The notes below the pieces were generated by a model. The model made no database searches, was not told the DNA's origin, and worked only from the letters and a program-made list of their open reading frames with translations. The position numbers and the translations under genes are program-made. DNA of 64,000 nt from Microcoleus sp. FACHB-831 (lineage in GTDB: Bacteria > Cyanobacteriota > Cyanobacteriia > Cyanobacteriales > FACHB-T130), in assembly GCF_014695585.1 (NCBI RefSeq), contig NZ_JACJON010000028.1, forward strand, positions 115,802-179,801, in the 5' to 3' direction. This document shows, in pieces, positions 26,278-35,957 of the stretch (its first letter is position 1; each line of letters opens with the position of its first letter).

Positions 26278-26991
26278 CTACCCATCCCTGGGAGTATCTG
26301 TAGGCTGGGTATCTGGCGATCGCTGTTGGTTGTGCTGCTGCAAGTATGCGATGACTTCGCTTGTTTCAACTTGGGGAAAGCTGGCATAAAAACGGCTGAC
26401 ACTGAGAAACGGATTAGGCGTTCCCAGGATAATAACGCGATCGCACCATTGCTGTAGCCAATCGCTCAATCCTTGCGGCGCGACGGGGGCACAAATCCAG
26501 ATTAATGCTGGCTGTTGCGCCCTCAAAGCTTTCGCGGCTGCGGCTATTGTCATCCCTGTAGCAATGCCATCGTCCACTAAGATAGCGATCGCGCCTTTGG
26601 GGCTAATCGAAGGGCAACTGGGGGAAAGCTTATCCTGTAAAGCTTGCGCTTTCTTCAGCGCATTAGCAAGCACCACCTCGCGCTGACTTTTCTTCTGTTT
26701 ACGCAATGGCGCAGGCTCAAACCAAAGTACGTGACCATCTGATGTGACAGCACCGATAGCCAGTTCTGGGTTGTCTGGTTGGGTAATTTTTTTTGCCGCT
26801 AAAATATCCAAAGGGCAATCCAGACAGCGTGCTACTGGTACGGCAACAGGGATACCGCCTCGTGGCAACGCATAAACAATAGGAGAAGCAGAAACACCAC
26901 CCGCATACAGGGCGGCAAGTTCGGCTTTGATGGAAATCGCCAGATGCTCCCCAGCATCGACGCGATCGCTAAACATCGGGGTAGATGACAT
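26278..26991 (-). CDS. Phosphoribosyltransferase-fold protein
   Basis: The 237-residue product has the PRPP-binding signature of type I phosphoribosyltransferases, AILVDDGIATGMTIAAA (about residues 130-146), and the early YALPRGGIPVAVPVA loop. Stand-alone members of this branch are often found in bacteria, sometimes fused to dienelactone hydrolase, and their base acceptor is unknown. The frame opens five codons earlier at a GTG (27006), but ATG at 26991 is preceded by GGAGG with a 5-base gap, so that start is used. Confidence 0.85.
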   Translation of the reverse strand: MSSTPMFSDRVDAGEHLAISIKAELAALYAGGVSASPIVYALPRGGIPVAVPVARCLDCPLDILAAKKITQPDNPELAIGAVTSDGHVLWFEPAPLRKQKKSQREVVLANALKKAQALQDKLSPSCPSISPKGAIAILVDDGIATGMTIAAAAKALRAQQPALIWICAPVAPQGLSDWLQQWCDRVIILGTPNPFLSVSRFYASFPQVETSEVIAYLQQHNQQRSPDTQPTDTPRDG

Positions 26992-27175
26992 AGCTCCCTC
27001 CAACACTAGGCAGCACCATTGCCTCTATAATGGCTGATTTTCGCCTTAACTGGCTTGATAGGATCTAACAAAGACGGCATCAGATTGTTCATAACCTGTC
27101 AACCTACATCTTGCCGCCTTTCAATCTTGGGCAATGAACTATGAACAATGAACAACGAACAACAAAGTTATATTT

Positions 27176-27877
27176 ATGTCCAACGAAGACCAACTCAGCC
27201 TTTTTGACATCTCAGCCAACAGCGCATCTACACCACCCGCGACTGTATCAGAACTAATTCCCACAAGTGCCAAAATCCCCATTCCTCCCGGCACTTATCA
27301 AACCATGACTCAGATGGCTGAACATTGCAACCAGTGTCAACGCTGTGGTCTGGGAAAAACCCGCACTCACGCTGTCGTCGGACGCGGCAACCTGCAAGCG
27401 CCAATTATGATTGTGGGAGAAGCGCCCGGTCAAAATGAAGATGAGACAGGGCTACCCTTTGTAGGCAAAGCTGGGCAGTTGCTAGAAAAAATTCTCGCCT
27501 CTGTCAAGCTAGATCTTGAAAAAGATATCTATATCGCCAATGTAAATAAGTGCCGCCCACCCAGTAACCGCGTCCCCACAACCGAAGAAATCGCCGCTTG
27601 CAGACCCTACCTGTTAGAACAAATTCGCATGGTAGACCCCAAAATTATTCTCTTGACAGGCGCAACAGCAGTCAAAGGCTTAACCAACGATAAGCGGGGA
27701 ATTACTAAAATTCGCGGCACTTGGATTGAGTGGGAAGGACGTTTGTGTATGCCAATTCTTCACCCAGCTTATCTGCTTCGCAACCCTGGACGGGAACAAG
27801 GCAGCCCCAAATGGTTGATGTGGCAGGATATTCAAGCTGTTCGTGCCAAATTTGATGAAATTTGCAACGCTGGGTAA
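27176..27877 (+). CDS. Type 4 uracil-DNA glycosylase (iron-sulfur)
   Basis: The 233-residue enzyme excises uracil from DNA. The iron-sulfur cysteines begin with C-x2-C-x2-C at residues 51-57 (CNQCQRC) and continue with NVNKCRPP and AACRPYL. Motif A, GEAPGQNEDETGLPFVG, is near residue 81 and the second motif ILHPAYLLRNP near 197. The first 40 residues are a polar extension (EDQLSLFDISANS) common to cyanobacterial members and resembling a clamp-binding peptide (QLSLF). Stand-alone gene, preceded by degenerate AACAATGAACAACG repeats. Confidence 0.92.
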   Translation: MSNEDQLSLFDISANSASTPPATVSELIPTSAKIPIPPGTYQTMTQMAEHCNQCQRCGLGKTRTHAVVGRGNLQAPIMIVGEAPGQNEDETGLPFVGKAGQLLEKILASVKLDLEKDIYIANVNKCRPPSNRVPTTEEIAACRPYLLEQIRMVDPKIILLTGATAVKGLTNDKRGITKIRGTWIEWEGRLCMPILHPAYLLRNPGREQGSPKWLMWQDIQAVRAKFDEICNAG

Positions 27878-27924
27878 GAAAGAAAATCTATTTTTCTTCT
27901 GAAGCTAAGGGGAGGATGGCAACT

Positions 27925-28599
27925 TTAAGAACTTCTAGGTGTTGAAGCAGTTGGCAAAGGTCGAATCCTCCCCGCACGGCAATCATCCAACCAAGTGCGA
28001 ACCGCCTGACCAAGAACCGCGTTACTCGTCTCTCGCGGCGGTGAGGGAGGGCTTCCAGGCGGATAGGAACTGAATCGAGAATATGCCATCGCCAGCCTCC
28101 AGCCGCTGGGTGTCTGAACTAGAAACAGCCAGTGGAATTGCTGCAATTGTACAGGCTGGTCAGCAAATGTGTACTGCCGCTCTAAGGTAGTCAGGAATAC
28201 CTGATCTGGCTCTTTTGGTTCGCTTCCTGGTTCAGGTGGGGTATATATTCCAGGGCCGAGGTTCAGCGGGTTAAAGTCTGCGCGTCCGGCGACTATAACA
28301 TAGTTAGGGACGTGGGCTGTTTTGCCTCGTGGAAGTCTGGTTCTTACCTGGGGTCGAGAGCGTTGATAGATGCGATTTGCATAGCTTGGCAAGTCTCTTA
28401 CGAGTAAGGCGGTTAAGCTTTCCACATCAGCCGGACACTGGCGAGGTTGAGGTTGGGTGTTATTTCTTGTCCGTTGTCTGTTGTCTTTTTGGGCTTTATT
28501 AGTTGCTAGTGGCTGGGGAACAGCGATCGCTGATAGTTGCCCTATTGTTAGCTGCAACCCTATCCACACAGCGCCCGCGATCGCTGGTATGCATTTCAA
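27925..28599 (-). CDS. Secreted or anchored protein, unknown, downstream of pyrF
   Basis: The 224-residue product begins with a hydrophobic signal (starting [19 protein letters not shown]). The rest has a [24 protein letters not shown] segment and a Pro-rich part. I do not recognise a family beyond cyanobacterial hypotheticals. The start is taken as TTG at 28599, because it overlaps the pyrF stop as TTGA and GAGG lies 7 bases upstream; a longer frame reaches TTG at 28629. This overlap implies translational coupling with pyrF. Confidence 0.7.
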   Translation of the reverse strand: MKCIPAIAGAVWIGLQLTIGQLSAIAVPQPLATNKAQKDNRQRTRNNTQPQPRQCPADVESLTALLVRDLPSYANRIYQRSRPQVRTRLPRGKTAHVPNYVIVAGRADFNPLNLGPGIYTPPEPGSEPKEPDQVFLTTLERQYTFADQPVQLQQFHWLFLVQTPSGWRLAMAYSRFSSYPPGSPPSPPRETSNAVLGQAVRTWLDDCRAGRIRPLPTASTPRSS

Positions 28600-29324
28600 G
28601 TTGCTACCTCTTGGCAAATTCGTTCCCAAGCAGCTGATGGATCTTTAGCTGTTGTGATGGGACGCCCAATAACTAAATAATCTGCCCCTGCTTTGAAGGC
28701 TTGCGCTGGTGTGAGCGATCGCCTCTGATCTCCCGCTTCTGCCCAACTCGGTCTCACTCCAGGACACACTAGCAGAAGGTCTTCTCCACAAGTCTGTCGC
28801 AGTTGTTCCACTTCTTGGGGCGAGCAAACTGCTCCATCTAACCCGGCATTTTTAGCTAAAAGCGCCATTTGTAGGGCATATTCTGGTAATTCCAGAGGAA
28901 TTTTTAAATCAAAAGCCAAATCCCGCGACGATAGACTTGTTAGTAGTGTAATTGCGATTAATTTTGGCGGTGCAACGCCCGAAGCTTCTGCGCCTTCTTG
29001 TACCGCTAATTTAGCTGCTTTTAGCGCCGCGCTTCCTGCTGTGGCGTGGATGGTGAGCAAGTCCACTCCGTAACCAGCAGCCTGGCGACAAGCACCCGCG
29101 ACGGTGTTGGGGATGTCGTGAAACTTCAAATCGAGAAATATTCGCTTGTCCCTGTTTTTGAGAACCGTGAGAATTTCAGAACCAGTACTGACAAATAACT
29201 CTAGTCCGACTTTCCAGAATGTTATCTGAGGCAATTGGTCGATGAGAGCGATCGCTGCCTTGATGTTCGGCACATCCAGAGGGACAATAATGCGATCTGT
29301 TAGTGACAAGTTATTTGTTTTCAC
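28596..29324 (-). CDS. pyrF: Orotidine 5'-phosphate decarboxylase
   Basis: The 242-residue enzyme converts OMP to UMP, the last step of de novo pyrimidine synthesis. The active-site motif [11 protein letters not shown] starts at residue 65, with D65, K67 and D70 in the classical D-x-K-x-x-D arrangement. The phosphate-binding end [17 protein letters not shown] is intact. It starts at a GTG, 48 bases after tyrS, and its stop overlaps the next gene's start, so the three genes form one operon. Confidence 0.95.
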   Translation of the reverse strand: MKTNNLSLTDRIIVPLDVPNIKAAIALIDQLPQITFWKVGLELFVSTGSEILTVLKNRDKRIFLDLKFHDIPNTVAGACRQAAGYGVDLLTIHATAGSAALKAAKLAVQEGAEASGVAPPKLIAITLLTSLSSRDLAFDLKIPLELPEYALQMALLAKNAGLDGAVCSPQEVEQLRQTCGEDLLLVCPGVRPSWAEAGDQRRSLTPAQAFKAGADYLVIGRPITTAKDPSAAWERICQEVAT

Positions 29325-29372
29325 GAGCCTATAGGCGCTGGAGGATATACTTATCCTAATTTTTAGCTCAAC

Positions 29373-30602
29373 TCAACCCACCAGGCGAACAAATCGCTTT
29401 TTACCCACACTCAACGTGCGTCCTGCTAGTTGTTCGAGGGAGTCGAAGGCGAGATCGACTTGATCGATGCGATCGCCATCTAATTTAACTGCTTTGCCTT
29501 GAATCTCTCGCCGTGCTTCCCCATTACTTTTACACAGGCCGCTGGCACTGATAATGTAGGACAATTTAACCGGAAATTGCACCTGCGAGAGGGAAAATTC
29601 GGGTATTCCTGTTTCCGTATCTCCCGACCTCGCTTTATCGGCTGCTTCTTTGCCGTGATACTGCCTGACAATATCGTGCGCGAGAAGTTGCTGGCGATCG
29701 CGCGGTGCTGAGGGTAGTTCGTCGAGGGGCAAATTTGTCAGCAGTTCAAAATACTGCTCCAACAAATTATCTTGAACCTTTTCTAGCTTCTGATACATCG
29801 GAGTCGCGTGTTCCGATACTCCCACATAATTGTTTAGCGACTTTGACATCTTCTGCACGCCATCCGTACCGATCAAAATCGGTAGCAGCAAGCCGAACTG
29901 GGGCTGCTTGCCAAAATGCCGCTGCAAGTCTCTGCCAACAGCTATGTTAAATTTCTGGTCTGTACCGCCCAACTCCACATCTGCTGCTACTGCCACAGAA
30001 TCATAACCCTGCATTAACGGGTAGAGGAACTCGTGCAGAAAAATTGGGTTTTCTTTTTGGTAGCGATCGAAGAACCCTTCTTTAGCTAGCATCTGCCCCA
30101 CTGTCATTGTGGAGAGTAACTCTAGAATTTCTGCCAAATCCAGCGAGGATAGCCACTCGGAGTTATAGCGAATTTCCAGGCGTCCGGGTGTATCAAAATC
30201 TAGTATTGGACGCACTTGGTTAATGTACGTCTGAGCATTTTGCGCTACTTCTGCCGGAGTTAGTTGACGGCGCACCTCAGATTTACCAGTTGGGTCGCCA
30301 ATTCGTGCGGTAAAGTCACCAATGATTAGGACGGCGGTATGACCAGCATCCTGAAAAGCTCGCAGCTTGCGGACAGGTATGCTGTGACCCAAGTGGATAT
30401 CTGAGCCTGTGGGGTCGATGCCTAACTTAACCCGTAAAGGTCGGTCAGTTTGGGCTAGCCGAGCCGCCAAATTCTCGCTCGCGTCTTTAGAGTTTGGCTG
30501 GTTGGGAAAAATTTCCCACGCACCCCGGTATAGCCAAGCGAGGTTTTCTGGCGTTCCTTCGCTTTGAGCGAGGACAGGCTTTGAGGATTCACTAGCGGTC
30601 AT
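29373..30602 (-). CDS. tyrS: Tyrosyl-tRNA synthetase
   Basis: The 409-residue enzyme charges tRNA-Tyr. The class I signatures are HLGHS (residues 70-74) and KMSKS (near residue 255). The C-terminal S4 RNA-binding domain occupies about 345-409 ([19 protein letters not shown]...). Length and domain order fit the TyrRS form with a long catalytic domain (TyrZ-like). First gene of a tyrS-pyrF-hypothetical operon. Confidence 0.95.
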   Translation of the reverse strand: MTASESSKPVLAQSEGTPENLAWLYRGAWEIFPNQPNSKDASENLAARLAQTDRPLRVKLGIDPTGSDIHLGHSIPVRKLRAFQDAGHTAVLIIGDFTARIGDPTGKSEVRRQLTPAEVAQNAQTYINQVRPILDFDTPGRLEIRYNSEWLSSLDLAEILELLSTMTVGQMLAKEGFFDRYQKENPIFLHEFLYPLMQGYDSVAVAADVELGGTDQKFNIAVGRDLQRHFGKQPQFGLLLPILIGTDGVQKMSKSLNNYVGVSEHATPMYQKLEKVQDNLLEQYFELLTNLPLDELPSAPRDRQQLLAHDIVRQYHGKEAADKARSGDTETGIPEFSLSQVQFPVKLSYIISASGLCKSNGEARREIQGKAVKLDGDRIDQVDLAFDSLEQLAGRTLSVGKKRFVRLVG

Positions 30603-31237
30603 ATCTTGGGAAAAATAACTGTTTGTGTTATGCGATCGCTTACTTGCGAGTAGTATGCCAATGTAAGGGGGGCACGACTATTTTGACAATCTTACTCTCA
30701 AAATTCATGTAGCAGGGAATCGTCAAGCGAGTGACTAAGCGTGTTAATCTTTCCTGAATTAGGGCTGGGCTTTAAGTATTTAAGATTCAGCAGCAGCAGG
30801 AGCGATTACGCTATCCAAAGCCTATGGAAGGGCGCTATCTTTAATACAAGGTTTAGCAACGGTGACAGCCAAGCCCTTTAGTGCTATAGGTTTGCTCCGG
30901 CGATCGCGCGGCGTTGCGACCTGAGTTAGACTCTAACATAATCTTGTCTGTACTTTTTTTAGCATCTCCATCAAGGAATATGGTTCCATACTCATTTATA
31001 ATTTGCAAAAATTACCATAATCGATGCTTAATCTACAGACTTTAATTTGTCGGTGTAATTATGATGATTCGGTAGTGTATCAGTTTCCTAGTAGGTCTGG
31101 CCATTCTCCCACAGTCGATGGGGGAAAAAAGGTCTGCGCGATCGCGGCTCTACCTACGAATATCTGCAATCCTAATAAAGAGTCCTGACCCGTTTGCCTA
31201 ATCTCCCATACGCTTTTTAGTGAGGAAGTGAATCGTC
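30603..31237. other. Long intergenic region between divergent genes
   Basis: These 635 bases separate tyrS and the PBP1A gene and must hold both promoters. Two or three HIP1-like octamers are present. No open frame with family features, tRNA or T-box-like leader was recognised. Confidence 0.45.
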
Positions 31238-33151
31238 GTGTCGTCTAGCACAATTGACCAAAAACAACCGCAAGAGCCATCACCACCGATTTTTAAGTTT
31301 GCACAAGGAGTTGGCAAGGTAACGGGCGGAACCCTCCTTGGCATCACCATGCTAACCAGTTCGGTCATTGCTGGTGGCCTAGTAGGTTTAGCGATTAGCT
31401 TCCGCAACCTACCTGACGTGCGCGTTCTCCGCACTTACGCCCCGACCGAAACTACTTACATCTACGACATCAAGGGTAAACAACTCGCCAGCATTCACGG
31501 CGAAGCCAATCGCGAAGTTGTACCCCTTAACAAAATTTCTCCTAACTTAAAGCGGGCTGTTCTCGCGATTGAAGATAGCCACTTTTATCTCCACCACGGT
31601 ATCAACCCTAACAGCGTTGCTAGGGCACTTAGAGCCAACTGGGAGAAAGGCTCGGTTGTGGAAGGCGGCTCGACGATCACCATGCAGTTGGTGAAAAATC
31701 TCTTTCTCTCACAGAAGCGTGCGGTTAGCCGTAAAGTGGCAGAGTCCGTTCTGGCTATCCGTTTAGAGCAAATTTTTAGCAAAAACCAAATTTTGGAGAT
31801 GTACCTCAATCAGGTGTATTGGGGTCACAACAACTATGGTGTCCAAACAGCATCCCAAAGCTATTTTGGCAAAAAAGCCTCAGAGCTAACTTTGGGCGAA
31901 GCTGCGATGATGGCGGGGATGATTCAAGCTCCCGAAGAATACAGTCCTTTTGTCAACTATAAAATTGCCAAACAACGACAAGCACTGGTTCTAAGCCGGA
32001 TGCGCGAGGTGGGATGGATCACCCCCCAAGATGAAGCCGCTGCTCTCAAGCAAACCATTAAACGCGCCGAGCGAACCTCTTGGAAGAGCAGCGAACTGCC
32101 TTACATCACTGACGCTGTTCTTGCTGAGTTAAATAAGCGCTTTGGTGCAGACATTGTACAAAAAGGGGGGATGCGAGTCCAAACTACCATCGACGCTACA
32201 TTCCAACAGATGGCGGAAAGGAAAGTGTCTCGTTGGCACAATCGGCTCGAAAGCTATGGAGTTTATAACAACGAAATTGCTCTAGTAGCAGTCGATCCTA
32301 GAACACATTTTGTTAAAGCAATGGTCGGCGGCGTCAATCGCAAAAAGAGTCAGTTCAATCGTGCAACTCAATCCCGCCGCCAGCCCGGATCTGCTTTTAA
32401 GCCGTTTGTCTTCTACACAGCTTTTGCCAGTGGCAAATATACGCCCAATTCGTGGGTTTACGATGGCCCGATTAGCTATCGCGATGGTGGCGGCTATTAC
32501 TCTCCTAGAAACTATGGCGGCGGTTACTCTGGTGGTATGAGCATCCGCGAGGCTTTGCGCGTATCGCAAAATGTTCCAGCTGTTATTATAGGACGGAAAG
32601 TTGGCCTGGATAAGGTAATTGCAACTCTAAGAACCATTGGCTTTGAAAGTCCTATTGAACCTGTAGTTTCCTTACCTCTTGGGGCTGTTGGCGTAACACC
32701 TCTGGAAATGGCTGGCGGTTATGCCGCTTTTGCGAGTAATGGCTGGTATTCGCCCACAACGTTTATTGCGCGAGTCACTGATAGTAGTGGCAACGTGTTG
32801 CTTGATAATACGCCCAAACCAAAGCTAGTTCTCGATCCTTGGGCCGCTGCTTCGGTTACCAGCACCCTACAGGGGGTAGTTACTAGCGGTACTGGTAAAA
32901 ACGCGCAGATAGGCCGTCCGGCAGCTGGCAAGACTGGTACGACATCCTCCGAAAAAGATGTTTGGTTTGTGGGTTATGTACCGCAGCTATCAACTGCTGT
33001 TTGGATTGGGAAAGATAATAACCGCAGCTTAGGAGGTGGTATAACGGGTGGTGTATATGCCGCTCCCATCTGGCGAGATTTCATGGCAACAGCGTTAAAG
33101 GGTACGCCTGTCGAATACTTCCCCTCGCCTTCAAAATTTGAAAGACCCTAA
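31238..33151 (+). CDS. Class A penicillin-binding protein (PBP1A type)
   Basis: The 637-residue bifunctional peptidoglycan synthase has a short cytoplasmic tail, one transmembrane helix (about 30-54) and a GT51 transglycosylase domain with the catalytic glutamate at E112 (AIEDSHFYLHHG) and EGGSTITMQLVKNLF. The transpeptidase domain contains PGSAFKPF with S385 and K388, SQN, and KTGTT at K565. The start is GTG. Single gene; cell-wall synthesis at the membrane outer face. Confidence 0.95.
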   Translation: MSSSTIDQKQPQEPSPPIFKFAQGVGKVTGGTLLGITMLTSSVIAGGLVGLAISFRNLPDVRVLRTYAPTETTYIYDIKGKQLASIHGEANREVVPLNKISPNLKRAVLAIEDSHFYLHHGINPNSVARALRANWEKGSVVEGGSTITMQLVKNLFLSQKRAVSRKVAESVLAIRLEQIFSKNQILEMYLNQVYWGHNNYGVQTASQSYFGKKASELTLGEAAMMAGMIQAPEEYSPFVNYKIAKQRQALVLSRMREVGWITPQDEAAALKQTIKRAERTSWKSSELPYITDAVLAELNKRFGADIVQKGGMRVQTTIDATFQQMAERKVSRWHNRLESYGVYNNEIALVAVDPRTHFVKAMVGGVNRKKSQFNRATQSRRQPGSAFKPFVFYTAFASGKYTPNSWVYDGPISYRDGGGYYSPRNYGGGYSGGMSIREALRVSQNVPAVIIGRKVGLDKVIATLRTIGFESPIEPVVSLPLGAVGVTPLEMAGGYAAFASNGWYSPTTFIARVTDSSGNVLLDNTPKPKLVLDPWAAASVTSTLQGVVTSGTGKNAQIGRPAAGKTGTTSSEKDVWFVGYVPQLSTAVWIGKDNNRSLGGGITGGVYAAPIWRDFMATALKGTPVEYFPSPSKFERP

Positions 33152-33167
33152 ATGATTTTGGATTTTG

Positions 33168-33193
33168 CGGAGGTCGGAGTTTCTCCGCCTCCG
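33168..33193. terminator. Hairpin between convergent PBP1A and DUF1825 genes
   Basis: CGGAGG-T-CGGAG (33168-33179) pairs with CTCCG-CCTCCG (33183-33193) with one bulged base and a 3-base loop. It is well placed as a bidirectional terminator. Degenerate GATTTTGG and AATCCAAAAT units flank it. Confidence 0.7.
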
Positions 33194-33233
33194 ATGATTT
33201 TATTTTTAAATCTAAAATCCAAAATACTTAGTA

Positions 33234-33551
33234 TTACTTTTCCAATTCAGATTTCATCCGCTCTAAGGTCATATTCATCTGGTCAAACATTTGCGTGGGG
33301 GTAATGCCAAATTGACCCAGTTGGGTATTGAGTTGCTGCACAGTCATCTGGGCCATGAAGTCATCTGATAGCTCAAATCTTTTCATAAAAATTCGATATC
33401 GATCCATCATGGCTTCCATCTGCTCTATAAAAATCTTTTTTCCTTCAAGATCAAACTTGCCATAGCTGCTGCCCAGTTTGAGCAGGGATTGATAGTCTTC
33501 AAACAGCTGTTTGGCTTCTTGCTGAACAATTTCTGAATCAAAAAATCCCAT
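33234..33551 (-). CDS. DUF1825 family protein
   Basis: The 105-residue all-alpha protein matches the cyanobacterial DUF1825 family: MGFFDSEIVQQEAKQLFEDY at the start, then FDLEGKKIFIEQMEAMMDR and a helix RYRIFMKRFELSDD. No signal or membrane helix. Function unknown, but the family is nearly universal in cyanobacteria. Confidence 0.9.
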   Translation of the reverse strand: MGFFDSEIVQQEAKQLFEDYQSLLKLGSSYGKFDLEGKKIFIEQMEAMMDRYRIFMKRFELSDDFMAQMTVQQLNTQLGQFGITPTQMFDQMNMTLERMKSELEK

Positions 33552-34114
33552 TGCCTTCCCACCTTGCCATCAACAGAATCGCTCACCCGGATGGGTAGTT
33601 TGATTGGTTTAAATATAATTTTAGTTCAGGCAGTAAGGTTGCATTCGATTCGGTTTAATTCGGTTTTCCGTATAATTTGCTATGGTGCTAAGGCAAAGCT
33701 GTTCCAATCCTGCCTCGCTAAGGCTACTCTCCCGCCCAAAGCGTGCAATGTAGGTGATGTCTTGCTAGAAAAGAAGACCCTAATAGGTCGCACTAAGGAA
33801 AAATTAATTTTTCCTTGTAATTAACTGTCCTGGGCTAGCGCCATAGTTGCTTTAGCAGCTTTCAGTTAAGTTAGATACAGTAAAAATATAAGTGATAGGC
33901 AGCTCTCTACCACTTATTTTTAAAGATAAAAATGAAATAAATTAGACACGCATCCTACTTGCTCCCCTCCTTCACCCAACAGCGCGATCGCGCCTGTAGG
34001 AGCTACAAAGAAGTGGGGAAATTGCTATAAAATTTGTGCGGACAGTGGTCAAAAACTCTATTAGGGATTGAAATATAACATAGAGCCTTTTACCCGACGC
34101 CGCGATCGCCGCCC
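33552..34114. other. Intergenic region without a supported gene
   Basis: The 563 bases between DUF1825 and the TM2 gene contain two HIP1 octamers close to the right end. An 86-codon frame at 33564-33824 lacks any recognisable features and ribosome site. Confidence 0.4.
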
Positions 34115-34510
34115 ATGTTCACTAAGCCAAAAAGTCGAAAATTTGCCGCAATTCTGGCATTCACTGGGACTGTAATCCCTATTTCGGGACTACACAAATT
34201 TTATCTGGGTCAGCCGATGTGGGGTCTTGTCTATTTACTCCTGTCTTGGACTCCCATCCCCCACGTTGCTAGTGCTATTGAGGCGGTTTGGTACTTAGCA
34301 CAAGATGAGTTGGACTTTGAGCGCAATTTTAATCTAGGCGAGGACTCGTCCCCAAAGAACAGCCGCCAGAACAACCCGGGAATTGACCCCTCAGAGGTAA
34401 GCGCGATCGCCGATGCTTTACGCCAGCTCGATAGTCTCCGCCAAGATGGGTTAATCTCAGAATATGAATTTGAACAAAAGCGCCGTCAATGGCTCGATCG
34501 CATAGCCTGA
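34115..34510 (+). CDS. TM2-domain membrane protein with C-terminal SHOCT-like segment
   Basis: The 131-residue protein has a TM2 domain: two hydrophobic helices around SGLHKFYLGQPMWGLVYLLLSW, with the typical G-x-H-x-F-Y-L-G motif. After a polar linker (about 70-95) comes a short helical pair LRQLDSLRQDGLISEYEFEQKR resembling SHOCT, a small module often tacked onto membrane proteins. Role unknown. The helix-hairpin-helix gene follows after 52 bases. Confidence 0.85.
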   Translation: MFTKPKSRKFAAILAFTGTVIPISGLHKFYLGQPMWGLVYLLLSWTPIPHVASAIEAVWYLAQDELDFERNFNLGEDSSPKNSRQNNPGIDPSEVSAIADALRQLDSLRQDGLISEYEFEQKRRQWLDRIA

Positions 34511-34562
34511 GTTGGAGACTGGTAGACGCGATGAATTGGCGTCTTTACAAAGATTGGGGACT

Positions 34563-35108
34563 ATGGCACTTTTTAGCTGGCTGCACAAGACACCGTTTAA
34601 CCCGAACTTACACACCGTCCGCAACCGGATTTTGAACGACCCATATTATCGGCTGCAATCGTCAGAGGAAATTGCGATCGCTGCTGAATTGGGTATGAAA
34701 ATTGATGTCAATCAAGCTACTGTCGATGATTGGCTGAGACTACCTGGTCTATCCATTCATCAGGCGCGATCGCTCTCTTCCCTCTCCCACTCAGGCGTAC
34801 AATTTTTATGTTTAGAAGATATTGCCGCAGCACTGAGTATGCCCATTGCTAGGCTAAAACCCCTAGAACCTCTGCTCAGATTTTATTACTACGACACCGA
34901 AAGTATATACAACGTCCCTAGAATAAATCCCAACACTGCATCTTTCGAGGAACTTACAAAAATTCCCCATGTTGACATTCATCTAGCCAAAGCAGTAGTG
35001 CAAAACCGTCTTGCTGCGGGGAATTATCGCAACTTAGTTGATTTCCAGCAACGTTTATCGCTTCCTGGTAAGTTAACTGCCCAGTTAATGCACTATCTAC
35101 AGTTCTAG
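34563..35108 (+). CDS. ComEA-like helix-hairpin-helix protein
   Basis: The 181-residue soluble protein has two helix-hairpin-helix modules: MKIDVNQATVDDWLRLPGLS (near residue 43) and RINPNTASFEELTKIPHVDI (near residue 120). These resemble the DNA-binding HhH of ComEA, but there is no signal or membrane helix. The frame runs to TTG at 34512; those 17 codons overlap a copy of the dispersed GACGCGAT...GGCGTCTTTACAA repeat, so the ATG at 34563 is chosen. Likely co-transcribed with the TM2 gene. Confidence 0.8.
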   Translation: MALFSWLHKTPFNPNLHTVRNRILNDPYYRLQSSEEIAIAAELGMKIDVNQATVDDWLRLPGLSIHQARSLSSLSHSGVQFLCLEDIAAALSMPIARLKPLEPLLRFYYYDTESIYNVPRINPNTASFEELTKIPHVDIHLAKAVVQNRLAAGNYRNLVDFQQRLSLPGKLTAQLMHYLQF

Positions 35109-35138
35109 AAAACAAGCACTGGGCGATTTCTTCTCAAG

Positions 35139-35864
35139 TTAAACCGGACTAATGCGATTACTCGGCCAAAAGCGGAAGAAAGCGTGACCGATTACATTGC
35201 GCTTGGGCAAAAAGCCCCATACATGAGAGTCATTGCTATTATTGCGATTATCTCCCATGACAAACAGCTGGCCTTTAGGCACAATCTGCGGCCCCCACTG
35301 ATAATCGGGGGGTTCGGCGATGTATTCTTCCTTCAGCGGCTCGTCATTTATATAAACTTTCCCTTTTTCAACCTTAATTTCATTACCCTCAACACCGATA
35401 ACGCGCTTAATAAAAGCTTGGTCTTTGGCGTAGCCCTGAATTTGTAGTTGCTTGGGCGGGTCAAAGACAACAATTTCGCCTGTTTGCGGTGCGCGGAAGC
35501 GGTAAGAGATTTTTTCTACAACCAAGCGATCGCCTAGTTCTAACGTTGGTAGCATCGACTCAGAGGGAATAAATCGAGGCTCTGCTACAAAAGTCCGAAT
35601 AAAAAGCGCCAAACATAGCGCTATCAATAAAATTTGTAAATTTTCACCCACGCGCCACCCTAGAGGCAACTTGTCGGGAGTTTTAACACTATTGTTGGAT
35701 GCAGTTACAGCCGTTTGCGCCGATACTTTAGCCTCGTCAGCTAAACTAGGACTGTTGGGATTAACGCTACTTTGTGCAGAAGCATCTCCTTTAGCTGGAT
35801 TTGACGAATTAGCAAATCCTAGAGGCTCGTTGGCTGCTGCTAAATCCTTTTGCTCAGATGCCAT
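35139..35864 (-). CDS. lepB: Signal peptidase I
   Basis: The 241-residue protease removes signal peptides from exported proteins. The catalytic dyad is S103 in SESMLPT and K153 in FIKRVIG. GDNRNNSNDSHVWG near residue 210 is the conserved late box. One membrane helix (about 76-93) precedes the catalytic domain. The first 65 residues are a polar Ala/Ser-rich cytoplasmic extension. Confidence 0.95.
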   Translation of the reverse strand: MASEQKDLAAANEPLGFANSSNPAKGDASAQSSVNPNSPSLADEAKVSAQTAVTASNNSVKTPDKLPLGWRVGENLQILLIALCLALFIRTFVAEPRFIPSESMLPTLELGDRLVVEKISYRFRAPQTGEIVVFDPPKQLQIQGYAKDQAFIKRVIGVEGNEIKVEKGKVYINDEPLKEEYIAEPPDYQWGPQIVPKGQLFVMGDNRNNSNDSHVWGFLPKRNVIGHAFFRFWPSNRISPV

Positions 35865-35957
35865 AGAATGTAATTTTTGCTGAAGTCTTACGATAGCACG
35901 CGCTCTCCGGATTAGATCCTATTGTCAGTGCTAGCTTAGGAATAAAGACTCGTTATT

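Noticed and set aside
33564..33824. 86-codon frame upstream of the TM2 gene
   Set aside because: Antisense-like composition, no motif and no ribosome site; starts inside the leader of the DUF1825 gene.
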